Assembly: GCA_946887085.1 (NCBI GenBank)
Contig: CAMPKG010000020.1
Coordinates: 1 to 17,516, forward strand
Length of the DNA: 17,516 nucleotides
Source: an uncultured Sphingobacteriales bacterium
GTDB taxonomy: Bacteria > Bacteroidota > Bacteroidia > Chitinophagales > Chitinophagaceae
Reading direction: 5' to 3'
Of this stretch, positions 7,187 to 15,016 are shown piece by piece. How positions within the stretch are numbered: the stretch's first letter is position 1; each line of letters starts with the position of its first letter. The position numbers and the translations under genes are program-made. The notes under the pieces were generated by a model. It saw nothing but the letters and a program-made list of their open reading frames with translations. It made no database searches and was not told the origin of the DNA.

Positions 7187-9595
7187 TTACCAGTGGAAGT
7201 CTACCCTGTAGCTCAGGTTGGGTAGGATGCCGAGCTGGTTCACACGTTTGATCTCGCCGGCTTTGCTGTCGAAGTAGGAGAAATAGTAGTTCTCTCGGTT
7301 CGTCAGGTTTTGTATTTCCAGTTGTATGCTATGTGTAGCGCGGCGATTATTGATCTTGTAATAAACGCTCGCGTCCGCACGGAAGTAGGCCGGGGCTTTC
7401 TCCGTGAAGTATTTGCCGGGTACGATCTCCGTTGTTTTATTGGCTATGGATTTGGCCAGGTCTATCTGCGACTCACGGGTACCCCCTGCATATAGCACTT
7501 TACCATTCAGGCCAAGAACCTTGCGCCCGCTGCTGGTTACTTTGAATTCCTTACCGCCGATCACATTCACCTGGTGGCCGCGGTTAAAGCGTGTATTGTA
7601 CTCGTCGCCTTTGTAGTTGGTATAAGTAGAGTTGAACAAGGATCCGGTAGCGATAATATAGTACCCATCAGAGAACGGGCGCTCGAAGCTGATATCCACC
7701 CCATAGTTCCTGCCGGTACCTTCACTTACCAGCGGCTTGGTGCCAATGAGTGAATATACATCGAGTGCATTGATGATGGAGAAACCACTCGCAGTATCCT
7801 GCTCTACAGGTATGTTGTATAAATGCTGGTAATATGCTTCGATCTTCATACGTACTTTCCAGGGCAGTGCCGTTTCGTACCCCGCTACCGCGTGCATCGC
7901 GCGCAGCAGGTCGAGGTCTTTGTTAGGATAGGTCATCGCTTGTCCCTGAGTGCCATCCTGGAAGAGGTAGGTAGACAGATGTTCCGGTTTGCTGTGCAGG
8001 CCACCTGCAAGCGTGTATCTGCTTCTGCCGGCCTGGTAGCTGAGTGAAGCACGAGGCTCGATGGCATATTTTTCGTTAAGTGCAAGGTATGCTCCATGTA
8101 GACCGCCAACCAAAGTCAGTCTTTCTGTAAGCTTTGATTTCCATTGCACAAATGCCTGGTAATACTGCGTGTTGCCATCGCCCTTCAGTACATTCTTCCA
8201 CACTTTCTTTTCTCCATCGTAATAGTTGTAAGCAAAGTCATAGCTCAGTTGCTGGCCGACAACACCAGTGCGGAAAGTGTTGCGTGCGTTCAGCTTTTTG
8301 TTGTAAGAGATCGCGCCACGATATGCCATATTGGTAAAACTGTTGTTCTCGATGGGCACTTTATTGTAGCTGTCTGATGGGTTCAGTGTGTCGGCATCCT
8401 GTGCAAGGTTATCATAGGATGCTGAGACTACGGTTTTGATATAAGCGTCTTTACCAAGTGCGTATTGATGCGATACACCTGCTACGCCCATTTTGCCCCT
8501 GTAGTCAAAACCAAGATTTGGATTGTCGTTATCCCATTTCGAGCTGTCGGCTTCAGGTTTTTGGTTCGATTGATTATAACCGCCTAACGCGAACAGGGAG
8601 AATGTTCCTGCTTTTTCTGTCGGCAGGTTTATCTTCAAAGCTGCGTCCTGGTATTCCGGCACCTGTTGGCCAAGCGGCATAAAGTCTTTCAGCAACGCAA
8701 GGGTTGAATAGCGATAGTTAAGCAGATAAGAGGCTTTTTTTCCCTTTTGCAGCGGACCTTCTGTTGCTACTTCCATACCCAGTGTGCCTATCTGTACTGT
8801 GTGTTCATAGCGCTCCGTATTACCATTGCGGAGGTTTAGATCAAAAGCGCCGGAGAGCGCATTGCCTATTTCCGGGGCAAATGCTCCGGTGTAAAAGTCT
8901 GAAGTACCGAGCGTATTAGCATTCAGCATACTGATGGGGCCACCCGATGCGCCTAATGAACCGAAGTGATTGGGGTTGGGTATCTCTATACCCTCCATGC
9001 GCCACAACACACCTTTAGGTGAGTTGCCACGAACAACGATGCTGTTGTCAAGATCGCCGGCGTTAGATACACCGGGGAAGTTCATCACCATACGCGCGGG
9101 ATCAGAGAACGATGCGGCATATCGACGGGTTTCTTCAACAGAGAATGAACGGGCACTGATGGTAGCAAATTCGTTAAACGGTTTCGTACGCTCGCGGCCG
9201 GCAGTTACCGTAACCTCTTTCAGCTTTGTCAGGCTTTCCTGCATGGCAACATTCAGCTCCAGCTCTTTACCCGAGATAACAGGAACCTCGTAAGCAGTAT
9301 AAGGCTCAAAGCCCATGAAACTGAACTGGAAAGACTGGCGGCCCAGGGGCACATTCTCTAGTACGAAATAGCCGTCGGCATCAGATATAGCAGCAATGCT
9401 GCTGTTGGAGAGGAGTACAACTACTGCACCGGGAATTGGTTGTTTCGATTCTGCATCGACAACACGGCCCCTTACTTTTTGCGACAGTGTGTTTGAAGTT
9501 TGATTGTCGCTGTTGTTTAACTTTTGCGGGGCTGTCTGCGCTGCTGCCGTAGCAAATACGGCCAGCGATGATAATAGTAAAACAGTCTTTTTCAT
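7187..9595 (-). CDS. TonB-dependent receptor with carboxypeptidase-regulatory N-terminus, no STN domain
   Basis: This 802-residue outer-membrane active transporter uses TonB energy. Residues 1-20 form a signal peptide (ending TAAAQ). A CarboxypepD_reg-like beta-sandwich covers about 41-117 (VRGRVVDAESKQPIPGA to the SFMGFEPY turn). The plug covers about 127-260, with VVRGNSPKG and MEGIEIPNPNHFG. The remainder is the 22-strand-type barrel, ending VDFHW with a C-terminal aromatic residue. There is no STN signalling domain before the plug, although the gene sits beside a sigma/FecR pair. The missing domain is on the neighbouring protein at 9681-11432. At about 800 residues it is shorter than SusC-type glycan transporters and has no SusD partner here, so a siderophore, metal complex, peptide or other small ligand is as likely as a glycan. 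An ECF-like promoter lies directly upstream. Confidence 0.94.
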   Translation of the reverse strand: MKKTVLLLSSLAVFATAAAQTAPQKLNNSDNQTSNTLSQKVRGRVVDAESKQPIPGAVVVLLSNSSIAAISDADGYFVLENVPLGRQSFQFSFMGFEPYTAYEVPVISGKELELNVAMQESLTKLKEVTVTAGRERTKPFNEFATISARSFSVEETRRYAASFSDPARMVMNFPGVSNAGDLDNSIVVRGNSPKGVLWRMEGIEIPNPNHFGSLGASGGPISMLNANTLGTSDFYTGAFAPEIGNALSGAFDLNLRNGNTERYEHTVQIGTLGMEVATEGPLQKGKKASYLLNYRYSTLALLKDFMPLGQQVPEYQDAALKINLPTEKAGTFSLFALGGYNQSNQKPEADSSKWDNDNPNLGFDYRGKMGVAGVSHQYALGKDAYIKTVVSASYDNLAQDADTLNPSDSYNKVPIENNSFTNMAYRGAISYNKKLNARNTFRTGVVGQQLSYDFAYNYYDGEKKVWKNVLKGDGNTQYYQAFVQWKSKLTERLTLVGGLHGAYLALNEKYAIEPRASLSYQAGRSRYTLAGGLHSKPEHLSTYLFQDGTQGQAMTYPNKDLDLLRAMHAVAGYETALPWKVRMKIEAYYQHLYNIPVEQDTASGFSIINALDVYSLIGTKPLVSEGTGRNYGVDISFERPFSDGYYIIATGSLFNSTYTNYKGDEYNTRFNRGHQVNVIGGKEFKVTSSGRKVLGLNGKVLYAGGTRESQIDLAKSIANKTTEIVPGKYFTEKAPAYFRADASVYYKINNRRATHSIQLEIQNLTNRENYYFSYFDSKAGEIKRVNQLGILPNLSYRVDFHW

Positions 9596-9622
9596 TGTGT
9601 TCGGAAATTATTTTCTTGTAAG

Positions 9623-9653
9623 TATGACACCCGGAGAAAGACTTACCCCTACG
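9623..9653 (-). promoter_or_regulatory. Predicted ECF-sigma promoter of the receptor/GIN operon
   Basis: Read on the minus strand, CGTAGGGGTA (9653-9644) is followed after 14 bases by TGTCATA (9629-9623). The same architecture precedes the ECF sigma gene: identical 10-mer, identical 14-base spacing, shared CCGG before TGTC, 25 of 31 bases the same. The TGTC core resembles the CGTC -10 core common for ECF sigma factors. The predicted start of transcription would leave about 20 bases of leader before the receptor ATG. Assignment to the local sigma factor is inference. Confidence 0.68.
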
Positions 9654-9661
9654 TGTCTCAG

Positions 9662-9681
9662 AAATATTTCCGGAAAAATTT
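9662..9681. repeat. Near-perfect 20-base palindrome at the end of the STN gene
   Basis: AAATATTTCC and GGAAAAATTT are reverse complements except for one position, centred on CCGG. The palindrome touches the STN gene's stop codon and lies eight bases upstream of the CGTAGGGGTA element on the minus strand. It could be a weak terminator, a regulator site, or chance in an AT-rich gap. Confidence 0.35.
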
Positions 9682-11432
9682 TAGAATAGCTGCAGGCCTG
9701 CATTCCAACCTATCCAGCCGGTAACGAGGTTGCCAAAATTGTGAGTGGAATAGTTGACGGGAGGAATAGTGGCGGTGTAACCTTCATTGATAGCACCACC
9801 CATATTGGAGTAGTAGATGTTCACCGACGGCCCTGCATAGAAAGAGAGATGCCTGGTTACATGAACATTTACATTCAAGGTCAGCTTGCTCAGCAGGTTC
9901 AAATGATCCCAGTCGCCGAGGTAAATATATTGCCCTGTTAGTTCCGGGTTTAGTGATAGCCATTTCGTCAAAGCAGTTTCACTCCCAAAGCCATAACCAT
10001 AGGAGAACGCTTTTTTGTCAACGTCTAAATTGAGGCCGCCGAAAATTATACTATACAAGTTTTTATTCCCCGCTTTGAAGGCAGCATTGAAATGCAATAC
10101 TTCGTTGGTGCTAAGCGACAGTTTATGATAGCCTTTCCACACCAGGTTAAGGAGTCCGATACTGTAGCCCGTGGATGTATCGGCAATGTTGAGCACTCCG
10201 ATCTGTACGCCATCAAGTTTTTTCGCGTAATTCAGGAAACCTGATATCTGTGCACCGTCAACTTCACCACGCGCTATGTTCGCAGCTCCCGCTATTTGTG
10301 TGCCACTGGTTTTTGGGCCGGAAAGATTGGTGGCGCCTGCTATCTGCAGCCCGTCAAGGGTGTCACGTGTAAAAGCAACTGCCCCGGCTATCTGCACACC
10401 ATCTGTACTACGGCCGGAGTGCGCGTAGGCGCCGGACATCTGCGCGCCGGATACACCCTTTTTAACGATGCTGGCGGCACCCGCTATTTGTACACCGTCC
10501 ATAGAGCCAAGGGCCTGGTTATAGGCGCCGGCAATTTGTAAACCGTCGATGTTACCGCCGACGATATTGAATGCGCCTGCCACCTGTGCATAGCGTACGT
10601 CTTTCTTTACAATGTTAAATACACCTGCTAATTCAAAGCCGTTTACACCGGCAGTATATCCTCCTACCAGGTTGAAGGAAAATTTATTGGTAACCTGGCT
10701 GCTCATTCTGCCATGTGTGCTAAGCCCGGGGGTTACCGAAGCCTGTACAGGCATGTCCACAAATACTTTGTCGAGGTTCATGCTCTGCATCCGTTGTTTA
10801 GATGACAGGAACATTTTGCCGAGCCAGTTCTTCTCCACCTGTGGTGTGATCACAATGGAATCGAGCGCCATTTCCTTTGGTTTTATCTTCAGGTTGATGG
10901 CCTGGTTGCTGCCGGGGCTTACAATTATGGCGGTATCCGAATACCAGGCCTTACTTACGCTGATAACGGCAGGCTGTGAGCGGTCTTTGACGCGAAGCTG
11001 GAAGTATCCATGGTCGTTGGTCATCGACGCCACCAGCTGTTGTTTTTCGTAGACACTGGCGTAGCCTATTCCTTCATTCGTCAGTTCGTCGTAAACATAG
11101 CCTGTTATGTACCAGTAGGGATCCGCTTTTTGGAGGATGACATATTTCTCCTTCTCTTTGTAGCTGATGTTGTCTTTGAACAGCATATCCAGCACCTGCT
11201 TTACTGTCTTGTTTGTAACCGATATGGTGACTATGCTATCCTCCTTAATGATATTGCTGTTGTACGAAAAATAGAATTTGCCTTGTTTGCTAATATCGTT
11301 GAGTACAACTTTCAGCGGCTTTTTTGTCGCATGTATCGTTACCGGCCTGTTAAGCAGCGGCTGTGCAACGGCCGTGAAAGAGAATATAGCTGACAATACC
11401 GTTGCCAGTATGTATGTGTGAAAGCTGCGCAT
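9681..11432 (-). CDS. STN-domain sensor fused to 16-residue surface repeats and an outer-membrane-type C-terminus
   Basis: This 583-residue protein has an unusual layout. Residues 1-24 are a signal peptide (ending AVAQ). Residues of about 30-102 form an STN (secretin/TonB N-terminal) domain, the kind that relays signals to FecR. Residues of about 107-195 form a carboxypeptidase-regulatory-like beta-sandwich. Residues 257-400 are nine consecutive 16-residue repeats of the form NIxxGxxDGxQIAGAx, then two 14-residue versions (401-428). They resemble the repeats called LA_2272-type surface repeats. The last 150 residues alternate polar and hydrophobic strands and end in QLF, as in outer-membrane barrels. 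There is no TonB plug or receptor barrel. The gene starts nine bases after the FecR stop, so it is in the sigma/FecR operon. I infer an outer-membrane or surface sensor that feeds FecR in place of a receptor's own STN domain. Confidence 0.85.
   Translation of the reverse strand: MRSFHTYILATVLSAIFSFTAVAQPLLNRPVTIHATKKPLKVVLNDISKQGKFYFSYNSNIIKEDSIVTISVTNKTVKQVLDMLFKDNISYKEKEKYVILQKADPYWYITGYVYDELTNEGIGYASVYEKQQLVASMTNDHGYFQLRVKDRSQPAVISVSKAWYSDTAIIVSPGSNQAINLKIKPKEMALDSIVITPQVEKNWLGKMFLSSKQRMQSMNLDKVFVDMPVQASVTPGLSTHGRMSSQVTNKFSFNLVGGYTAGVNGFELAGVFNIVKKDVRYAQVAGAFNIVGGNIDGLQIAGAYNQALGSMDGVQIAGAASIVKKGVSGAQMSGAYAHSGRSTDGVQIAGAVAFTRDTLDGLQIAGATNLSGPKTSGTQIAGAANIARGEVDGAQISGFLNYAKKLDGVQIGVLNIADTSTGYSIGLLNLVWKGYHKLSLSTNEVLHFNAAFKAGNKNLYSIIFGGLNLDVDKKAFSYGYGFGSETALTKWLSLNPELTGQYIYLGDWDHLNLLSKLTLNVNVHVTRHLSFYAGPSVNIYYSNMGGAINEGYTATIPPVNYSTHNFGNLVTGWIGWNAGLQLF
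10149..10664 (-). repeat. Coding repeat array: nine 16-residue units plus two 14-residue units
   Basis: The units lie inside the STN-domain gene, residues 257-428. The core of each unit is DGxQIAGA with variants such as SGAQMSGA and DGAQISGF. The repeat period in DNA is 48 bases, but codon use differs between units, so the repeats are old and kept at protein level; they have not recently expanded. Two short strands and two turns per unit suggest a solenoid or a repetitive barrel. Confidence 0.88.
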
Positions 11433-11441
11433 TTGATCTTA

Positions 11442-12404
11442 TTACTTTATGATATAGTCAACCCCTTTTCGTTCTATCCTTACATTCAGCGTTTCGCTGA
11501 CAACGGAAAGGATGTTTTCGAGAGACTCGTTTTTGAAAGTGGTGGTCAGTTCCAGGTTTTTCGCTCTTTCGGTAGCAATGACGATGTTCACGCTGTAGGC
11601 ATCGCCCAGCACATCGGCCAGGCGCCACAGTGGCGTGCCATTACAAACAAACTCTTTGGTGCGATAATAATTATACAATGCATCCTCCACATCTTCCTTT
11701 ACCGGGGCGGCTGCGCTCTTCAGCACCGTAGCTTTTTCATTGGGTGCCAGTTTTACCTCGTTGGTATTCTTCTTTACAGCCACAATGCCGGTTTCAACGA
11801 TAACCTCTGTCTTTTCGCTGGTGCCTTTTACATTGAAGGATGTACCCACTACCTGCACGGTCACTTCGTTCACCGATATAACGAAAGGTTTGTCTTTATC
11901 TGGTGCCACGTCGAAGAAAGCTTCACCATTCAGGGCAATTTGCCTCATGTCGCCATCAAAATCTTCAGGATAGCTCAGCTCGGCATCTTTATTCAATGTG
12001 ACCACCGAACCATCGGGAAGCGTATCGGTCAGTGTTGCATTACCCGAGCGCAGTGTGATCATATGAGGACTGCTGTTCCGTGTGATGAAATACATTAGCA
12101 TACCGCCAACTGCAATCACTAAAAGGATAGAAGCTGCCCTCGCCCATGAGAAATTGCGCGAAGGCATCTCTATCGTCCTGCTTTTTTGAACATGAGTTTC
12201 TGTTCTTTGTTTGAAACGCTGCCAGGCTTCATCCTCGTTTACCGTGCTCTTTACTGCCAGCTTTTTACTTTGTTCCCATATCAGTTTAAAATGCTCGAAA
12301 TATCGTCTGTTGTTTTCGTCGGCAGCAGTCCATTCCTGCACCAGCTGTTGTTCTTCAGCCGTTGCCTCGCCCAGTAAATATTTTACCAGGATGTCGTCGT
12401 TCAT
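11442..12404 (-). CDS. FecR-family anti-sigma factor (DUF4974 C-terminus)
   Basis: This is an inner-membrane anti-sigma factor that holds the adjacent ECF sigma factor until a periplasmic signal arrives. From the ATG at 12404 it has 320 residues. The N-terminal cytoplasmic sigma-binding part (about 1-65) contains LVKYLLGEATAEEQ. One membrane span lies at about 90-108. The FecR domain follows, with LPDGSVVTLNKDAEL and LNGEAFFDV (about 129-166). The DUF4974 domain, STN-like in fold, lies at about 251-318. A GTG at 12425 would add seven residues and overlap the sigma stop codon by four bases (GTGA); the ATG gives the more typical MNDD start, so I prefer it, without certainty. The gene sits between the sigma gene and the STN-domain gene with tiny gaps, so the three form an operon. 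Confidence 0.94.
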   Translation of the reverse strand: MNDDILVKYLLGEATAEEQQLVQEWTAADENNRRYFEHFKLIWEQSKKLAVKSTVNEDEAWQRFKQRTETHVQKSRTIEMPSRNFSWARAASILLVIAVGGMLMYFITRNSSPHMITLRSGNATLTDTLPDGSVVTLNKDAELSYPEDFDGDMRQIALNGEAFFDVAPDKDKPFVISVNEVTVQVVGTSFNVKGTSEKTEVIVETGIVAVKKNTNEVKLAPNEKATVLKSAAAPVKEDVEDALYNYYRTKEFVCNGTPLWRLADVLGDAYSVNIVIATERAKNLELTTTFKNESLENILSVVSETLNVRIERKGVDYIIK

Positions 12405-12421
12405 ATAGTCCCGGTTCCTCT

Positions 12422-13003
12422 TCACGATCTAATATTTAACAGGTTAAGCAAAGCAATAATGATCATGGGAAGAAGGTCGGCCAGTTTTTTGCGGAGTACT
12501 TTCAGGGCTTTGCCCATCTGGTTCTCCACTGTTTTTACTGATAGGCCGAGTTCGTCTGCTATTTCCCGGTATTTGAGTTCTTCGAACCTGCTCATCTGGA
12601 AGATGGTGCGGCACTGTTCGGGCAGTTCCTTCAGTGCTGTCTGTATGCGCACTTCCAATTCCTTAGTTTCCGTGCGTTCGTTGGCTTTCTCCAGCTCGCT
12701 ATTATGGTAGGTTACATGCGATTGGTAGGCGGCTCTCACCTTGGAATGCTTCATATAATTCAGGCATTCGTGGTAAACTGCCCGGTAGAGGTAAGCCGAC
12801 ACTGACTCTTTTATATTAACCTGGTCTTTCTTTTCCCAGAGTTTATAGAATACATTCTGCACGGCCTCCTCGGCAAGGGCCTCGCTCCTCAGTATGGTGC
12901 AAGCATAGGCATGCAGGGCCTTAAAATGAGTTTTAAAGGTCCTCTCAAATATGACTTCACTGCCGACATCTATTAACTGAATGCCGGCCGCCTCCTGTTC
13001 CAT
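12422..13003 (-). CDS. ECF sigma factor, FecI-like, Bacteroidota type
   Basis: This RNA polymerase sigma-70 factor of the extracytoplasmic-function class has 193 residues from the ATG at 13003. The sigma-2 region covers about residues 17-90 (FKALHAYACTILR, AEEAVQNVFYKLWE, YLYRAVYHECLNY). The sigma-4 helix-turn-helix covers about 120-175 (ALKELPEQCRTIFQMSRFE, then YREIADELGLSVKTVENQM). The tail is hydrophobic (LLPMIIIALLNLL), as seen in some members of this family. The open frame extends to a TTG at 13048, but that start would lie only about eight bases after the predicted transcription start; the ATG is preferred. It is the first gene of the sigma/FecR/STN operon and has a copy of the promoter element also found before the receptor gene, so it probably activates itself. 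Confidence 0.94.
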   Translation of the reverse strand: MEQEAAGIQLIDVGSEVIFERTFKTHFKALHAYACTILRSEALAEEAVQNVFYKLWEKKDQVNIKESVSAYLYRAVYHECLNYMKHSKVRAAYQSHVTYHNSELEKANERTETKELEVRIQTALKELPEQCRTIFQMSRFEELKYREIADELGLSVKTVENQMGKALKVLRKKLADLLPMIIIALLNLLNIRS

Positions 13004-13063
13004 ATTAAAAATTGGATATCTAAGGCCAAAGATAATCGCTTCTTCCAACGTCCCGGTTTATTA

Positions 13064-13094
13064 TACGACAACCGGAAAACGATATACCCCTACG
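13064..13094 (-). promoter_or_regulatory. Predicted autoregulated ECF-sigma promoter of the sigma/FecR/STN operon
   Basis: On the minus strand CGTAGGGGTA (13094-13085) is followed after 14 bases by TGTCGTA (13070-13064), matching the element at 9623-9653 in 25 of 31 bases. It lies about 60 bases before the preferred sigma ATG. A second copy in front of a functionally linked gene is the main support; binding by this sigma factor is inference. Confidence 0.68.
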
Positions 13095-13177
13095 CCGCCT
13101 CCGTTTTTTTTCGGGCTACCCGGTATGCCCGCCTGCGTATGGTTAATTGTAGTAACTTGGATAGTAATACCGATACT

Positions 13178-14968
13178 ATGAAAAATATATTTACACTTGT
13201 TTTATGTGTGGTGTTGGGAGGGATTTATCACGGTAGTGCCCAGACGATCCCTTTAAGCCGGCTTACCAACTGGTCGAGGGCTGGTTTGCTGGACTCGGTA
13301 CCGTCTTATAGCAATGTGGTGAACATCATGAACCATGGTGGTATCAATGATGGCTCTGCCACCAATCATATCGTTTTTACAACAGCGCTCGCAACATTAA
13401 ATGGCGATCCGGGAGTTATCTATTTTCCGCCGGGTACCTACTTGTTCACCAATCCAATGAGGTTGCCGGATAGTACCGTTATCAGGGGAGCCGGTGATTC
13501 AACCAAACTGATCTTTGATATCGGAGGGGCGGCGCTGAACTGCATCAATATAGACGGCGTGACGGGTACAACAACATGGCCGGTTACACAGCCGGCCGGC
13601 AAGAGCGATACGGTGTTGACCCTGGGCAATACTTCGGGGCTGGCGGTTGGTGATTGGGTGATGATCTATGGCGATGATACCAGCCTGATAACATCTAACT
13701 GGGCGTATGGTACCGTTGGCCAGATCGTGCAGATAGAAAGTATGTCGGGTAGTACAATAGGTATACACCAGGGACTGCGCAGGAACTATCCTGCAGATTT
13801 CGATGCCCGCATCAAACGCCTGGTACCAAAGCAGGGGGCGGGTGTGGAATGTATGTCTATTGAAAGGGTTGATTCTACGGCAGCACAGACCTACAATATT
13901 AATTTTTGGGATGCGGCCAATTGCTGGGCGATAGGCGTGAGCAGTAACAAAACGAATTTTGCGCATATTGGCATTACTGAGTCAGCACATATACTCGTGA
14001 GAGGCAACTACCTGCACCATTCCCGGGGTTATGGTGGTGGTGGAAGAGGCTATGGAGTTGCGTTGCAATACACCAGCGGTGATTGCCTGGTAGAGAACAA
14101 TATTTTCGAACATCTCCGTCATTCGATGCTGTTGCAGGTTGGAGCTAATGGAAATGTGCTTGCTTATAATTATTCAAGAGATCCCTACTGGGACGAACCA
14201 CCTCTTCCGACAAACTCCGCCGGAGATGCAGTGTTGCATGGAAACTACCCATACTTAAATCTTTTTGAAGGAAATATTGTGCAGCATATAGTGGTGGACA
14301 ATTCGCATGGTATTAATGGTCCGAACAATACTTTCTTTCGCAACCGTTCGCAGCTCTACGGTATTTTTATGAACACCGGCGCAGGTGCTACCGATAGCGT
14401 CACTTATGTCGGCAACGAAGTAACCGGAACGGGACCGTTCCAGGGCAACTATTCATTGGCAGGCACCGGGCATTTTGAATACGGCAACAACGTAAAAGGC
14501 ACGATAACGCCAACAGGGACGACATCCTTGCCTGAAAAATCGCTCTATCTTTCGTCGACACCTGAATTCTGGAGCAGCAATTTGCCCTGGCCGCATATTG
14601 GTATGCCACATCCATATAACCAGGGCCTTAATTCCGCACAATCGTTATATGCCGGTACGGCAAAAACAGACTGCAGAAGAAATCCCAGCTTTGTTCCTGA
14701 TAATATTTCCGAAATCGAAAGGAATATCTCGTTTAAGATTTACCCTAACCCCGCAACTGATAAAGTTCTATTCGAGATGACAGGATCAAATGAGCGCTAC
14801 CATATCGTAGTGACCGACATTGTGGGTAAAACAGTGGTTAAGCTGCAGGTGAACGTAAATAGTAGAGTAGTAGAGTGGAATGCTACCCAGGCACCACGCG
14901 GTATCTATCTGTATAAGATACAGCAGGTTAATGGCGCCGTATCGACAGGGAGGATAGTATTGCAATAA
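13178..14968 (+). CDS. Secreted right-handed beta-helix (pectate-lyase-like) protein with T9SS sorting domain
   Basis: This is a secreted protein of 596 residues from the ATG at 13178, which begins a signal peptide (MKNIF to GSAQ, residues 1-22). The open frame reaches back to an ATG at 13139, but the 13 extra residues are polar and would bury the signal peptide. The N-terminal half resembles the pectate-lyase_3 / rhamnogalacturonase superhelix entry (NHGGINDGSATN, then VIYFPPGTYLF and TVIRGAGDST). Asn/Gly-rich turns such as LVENNIFEHL and LFEGNIVQHI continue the beta-helix. Residues of about 517-596 form a type IX secretion sorting domain (IYPNPATDKV, then RGIYLYKI and the terminal GRIVLQ). 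A carbohydrate-active or adhesive role is likely, but I cannot point to catalytic residues. It is divergent from the sigma gene, and I could not recognise its promoter. Confidence 0.88.
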   Translation: MKNIFTLVLCVVLGGIYHGSAQTIPLSRLTNWSRAGLLDSVPSYSNVVNIMNHGGINDGSATNHIVFTTALATLNGDPGVIYFPPGTYLFTNPMRLPDSTVIRGAGDSTKLIFDIGGAALNCINIDGVTGTTTWPVTQPAGKSDTVLTLGNTSGLAVGDWVMIYGDDTSLITSNWAYGTVGQIVQIESMSGSTIGIHQGLRRNYPADFDARIKRLVPKQGAGVECMSIERVDSTAAQTYNINFWDAANCWAIGVSSNKTNFAHIGITESAHILVRGNYLHHSRGYGGGGRGYGVALQYTSGDCLVENNIFEHLRHSMLLQVGANGNVLAYNYSRDPYWDEPPLPTNSAGDAVLHGNYPYLNLFEGNIVQHIVVDNSHGINGPNNTFFRNRSQLYGIFMNTGAGATDSVTYVGNEVTGTGPFQGNYSLAGTGHFEYGNNVKGTITPTGTTSLPEKSLYLSSTPEFWSSNLPWPHIGMPHPYNQGLNSAQSLYAGTAKTDCRRNPSFVPDNISEIERNISFKIYPNPATDKVLFEMTGSNERYHIVVTDIVGKTVVKLQVNVNSRVVEWNATQAPRGIYLYKIQQVNGAVSTGRIVLQ

Positions 14969-14990
14969 GATCGGTGGCACTCATTTTATG

Positions 14991-15015
14991 GAGGATAGGT
15001 TGAAAATCTGTCCTC
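14991..15015 (+). other. Hairpin directly before the DUF2231-Rieske start codon
   Basis: GAGGATAG (14991-14998) can pair with CTGTCCTC (15008-15015) over eight positions with one G-U pair, around a nine-base loop. The ATG follows after one base. The GGAGG-like stretch is in the 5' arm. There is no T-run, so it is not a standard terminator. It could affect translation of the downstream gene. Confidence 0.35.
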
Positions 15016-15016
15016 T

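Noticed and set aside
10149..10664. 48-base periodicity that could suggest a CRISPR array or tandem DNA repeat
   Set aside because: The period matches 16 codons inside a long open frame, the repeats are conserved as protein and differ at DNA level, and there are no identical repeat units with unique spacers.
11418..12098. 226-codon open frame on the plus strand
   Set aside because: It is antisense to the FecR gene, shows no recognisable domain, and FecR is clearly coding on the other strand.
13003..13048. Fifteen-residue N-terminal extension of the sigma factor from a TTG
   Set aside because: The TTG would lie within about ten bases of the predicted transcription start, and the ATG at 13003 gives a normal ECF N-terminus.
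13139..13177. Upstream ATG extending the beta-helix protein by 13 residues
   Set aside because: The added residues are polar and precede a complete signal peptide that starts at 13178.
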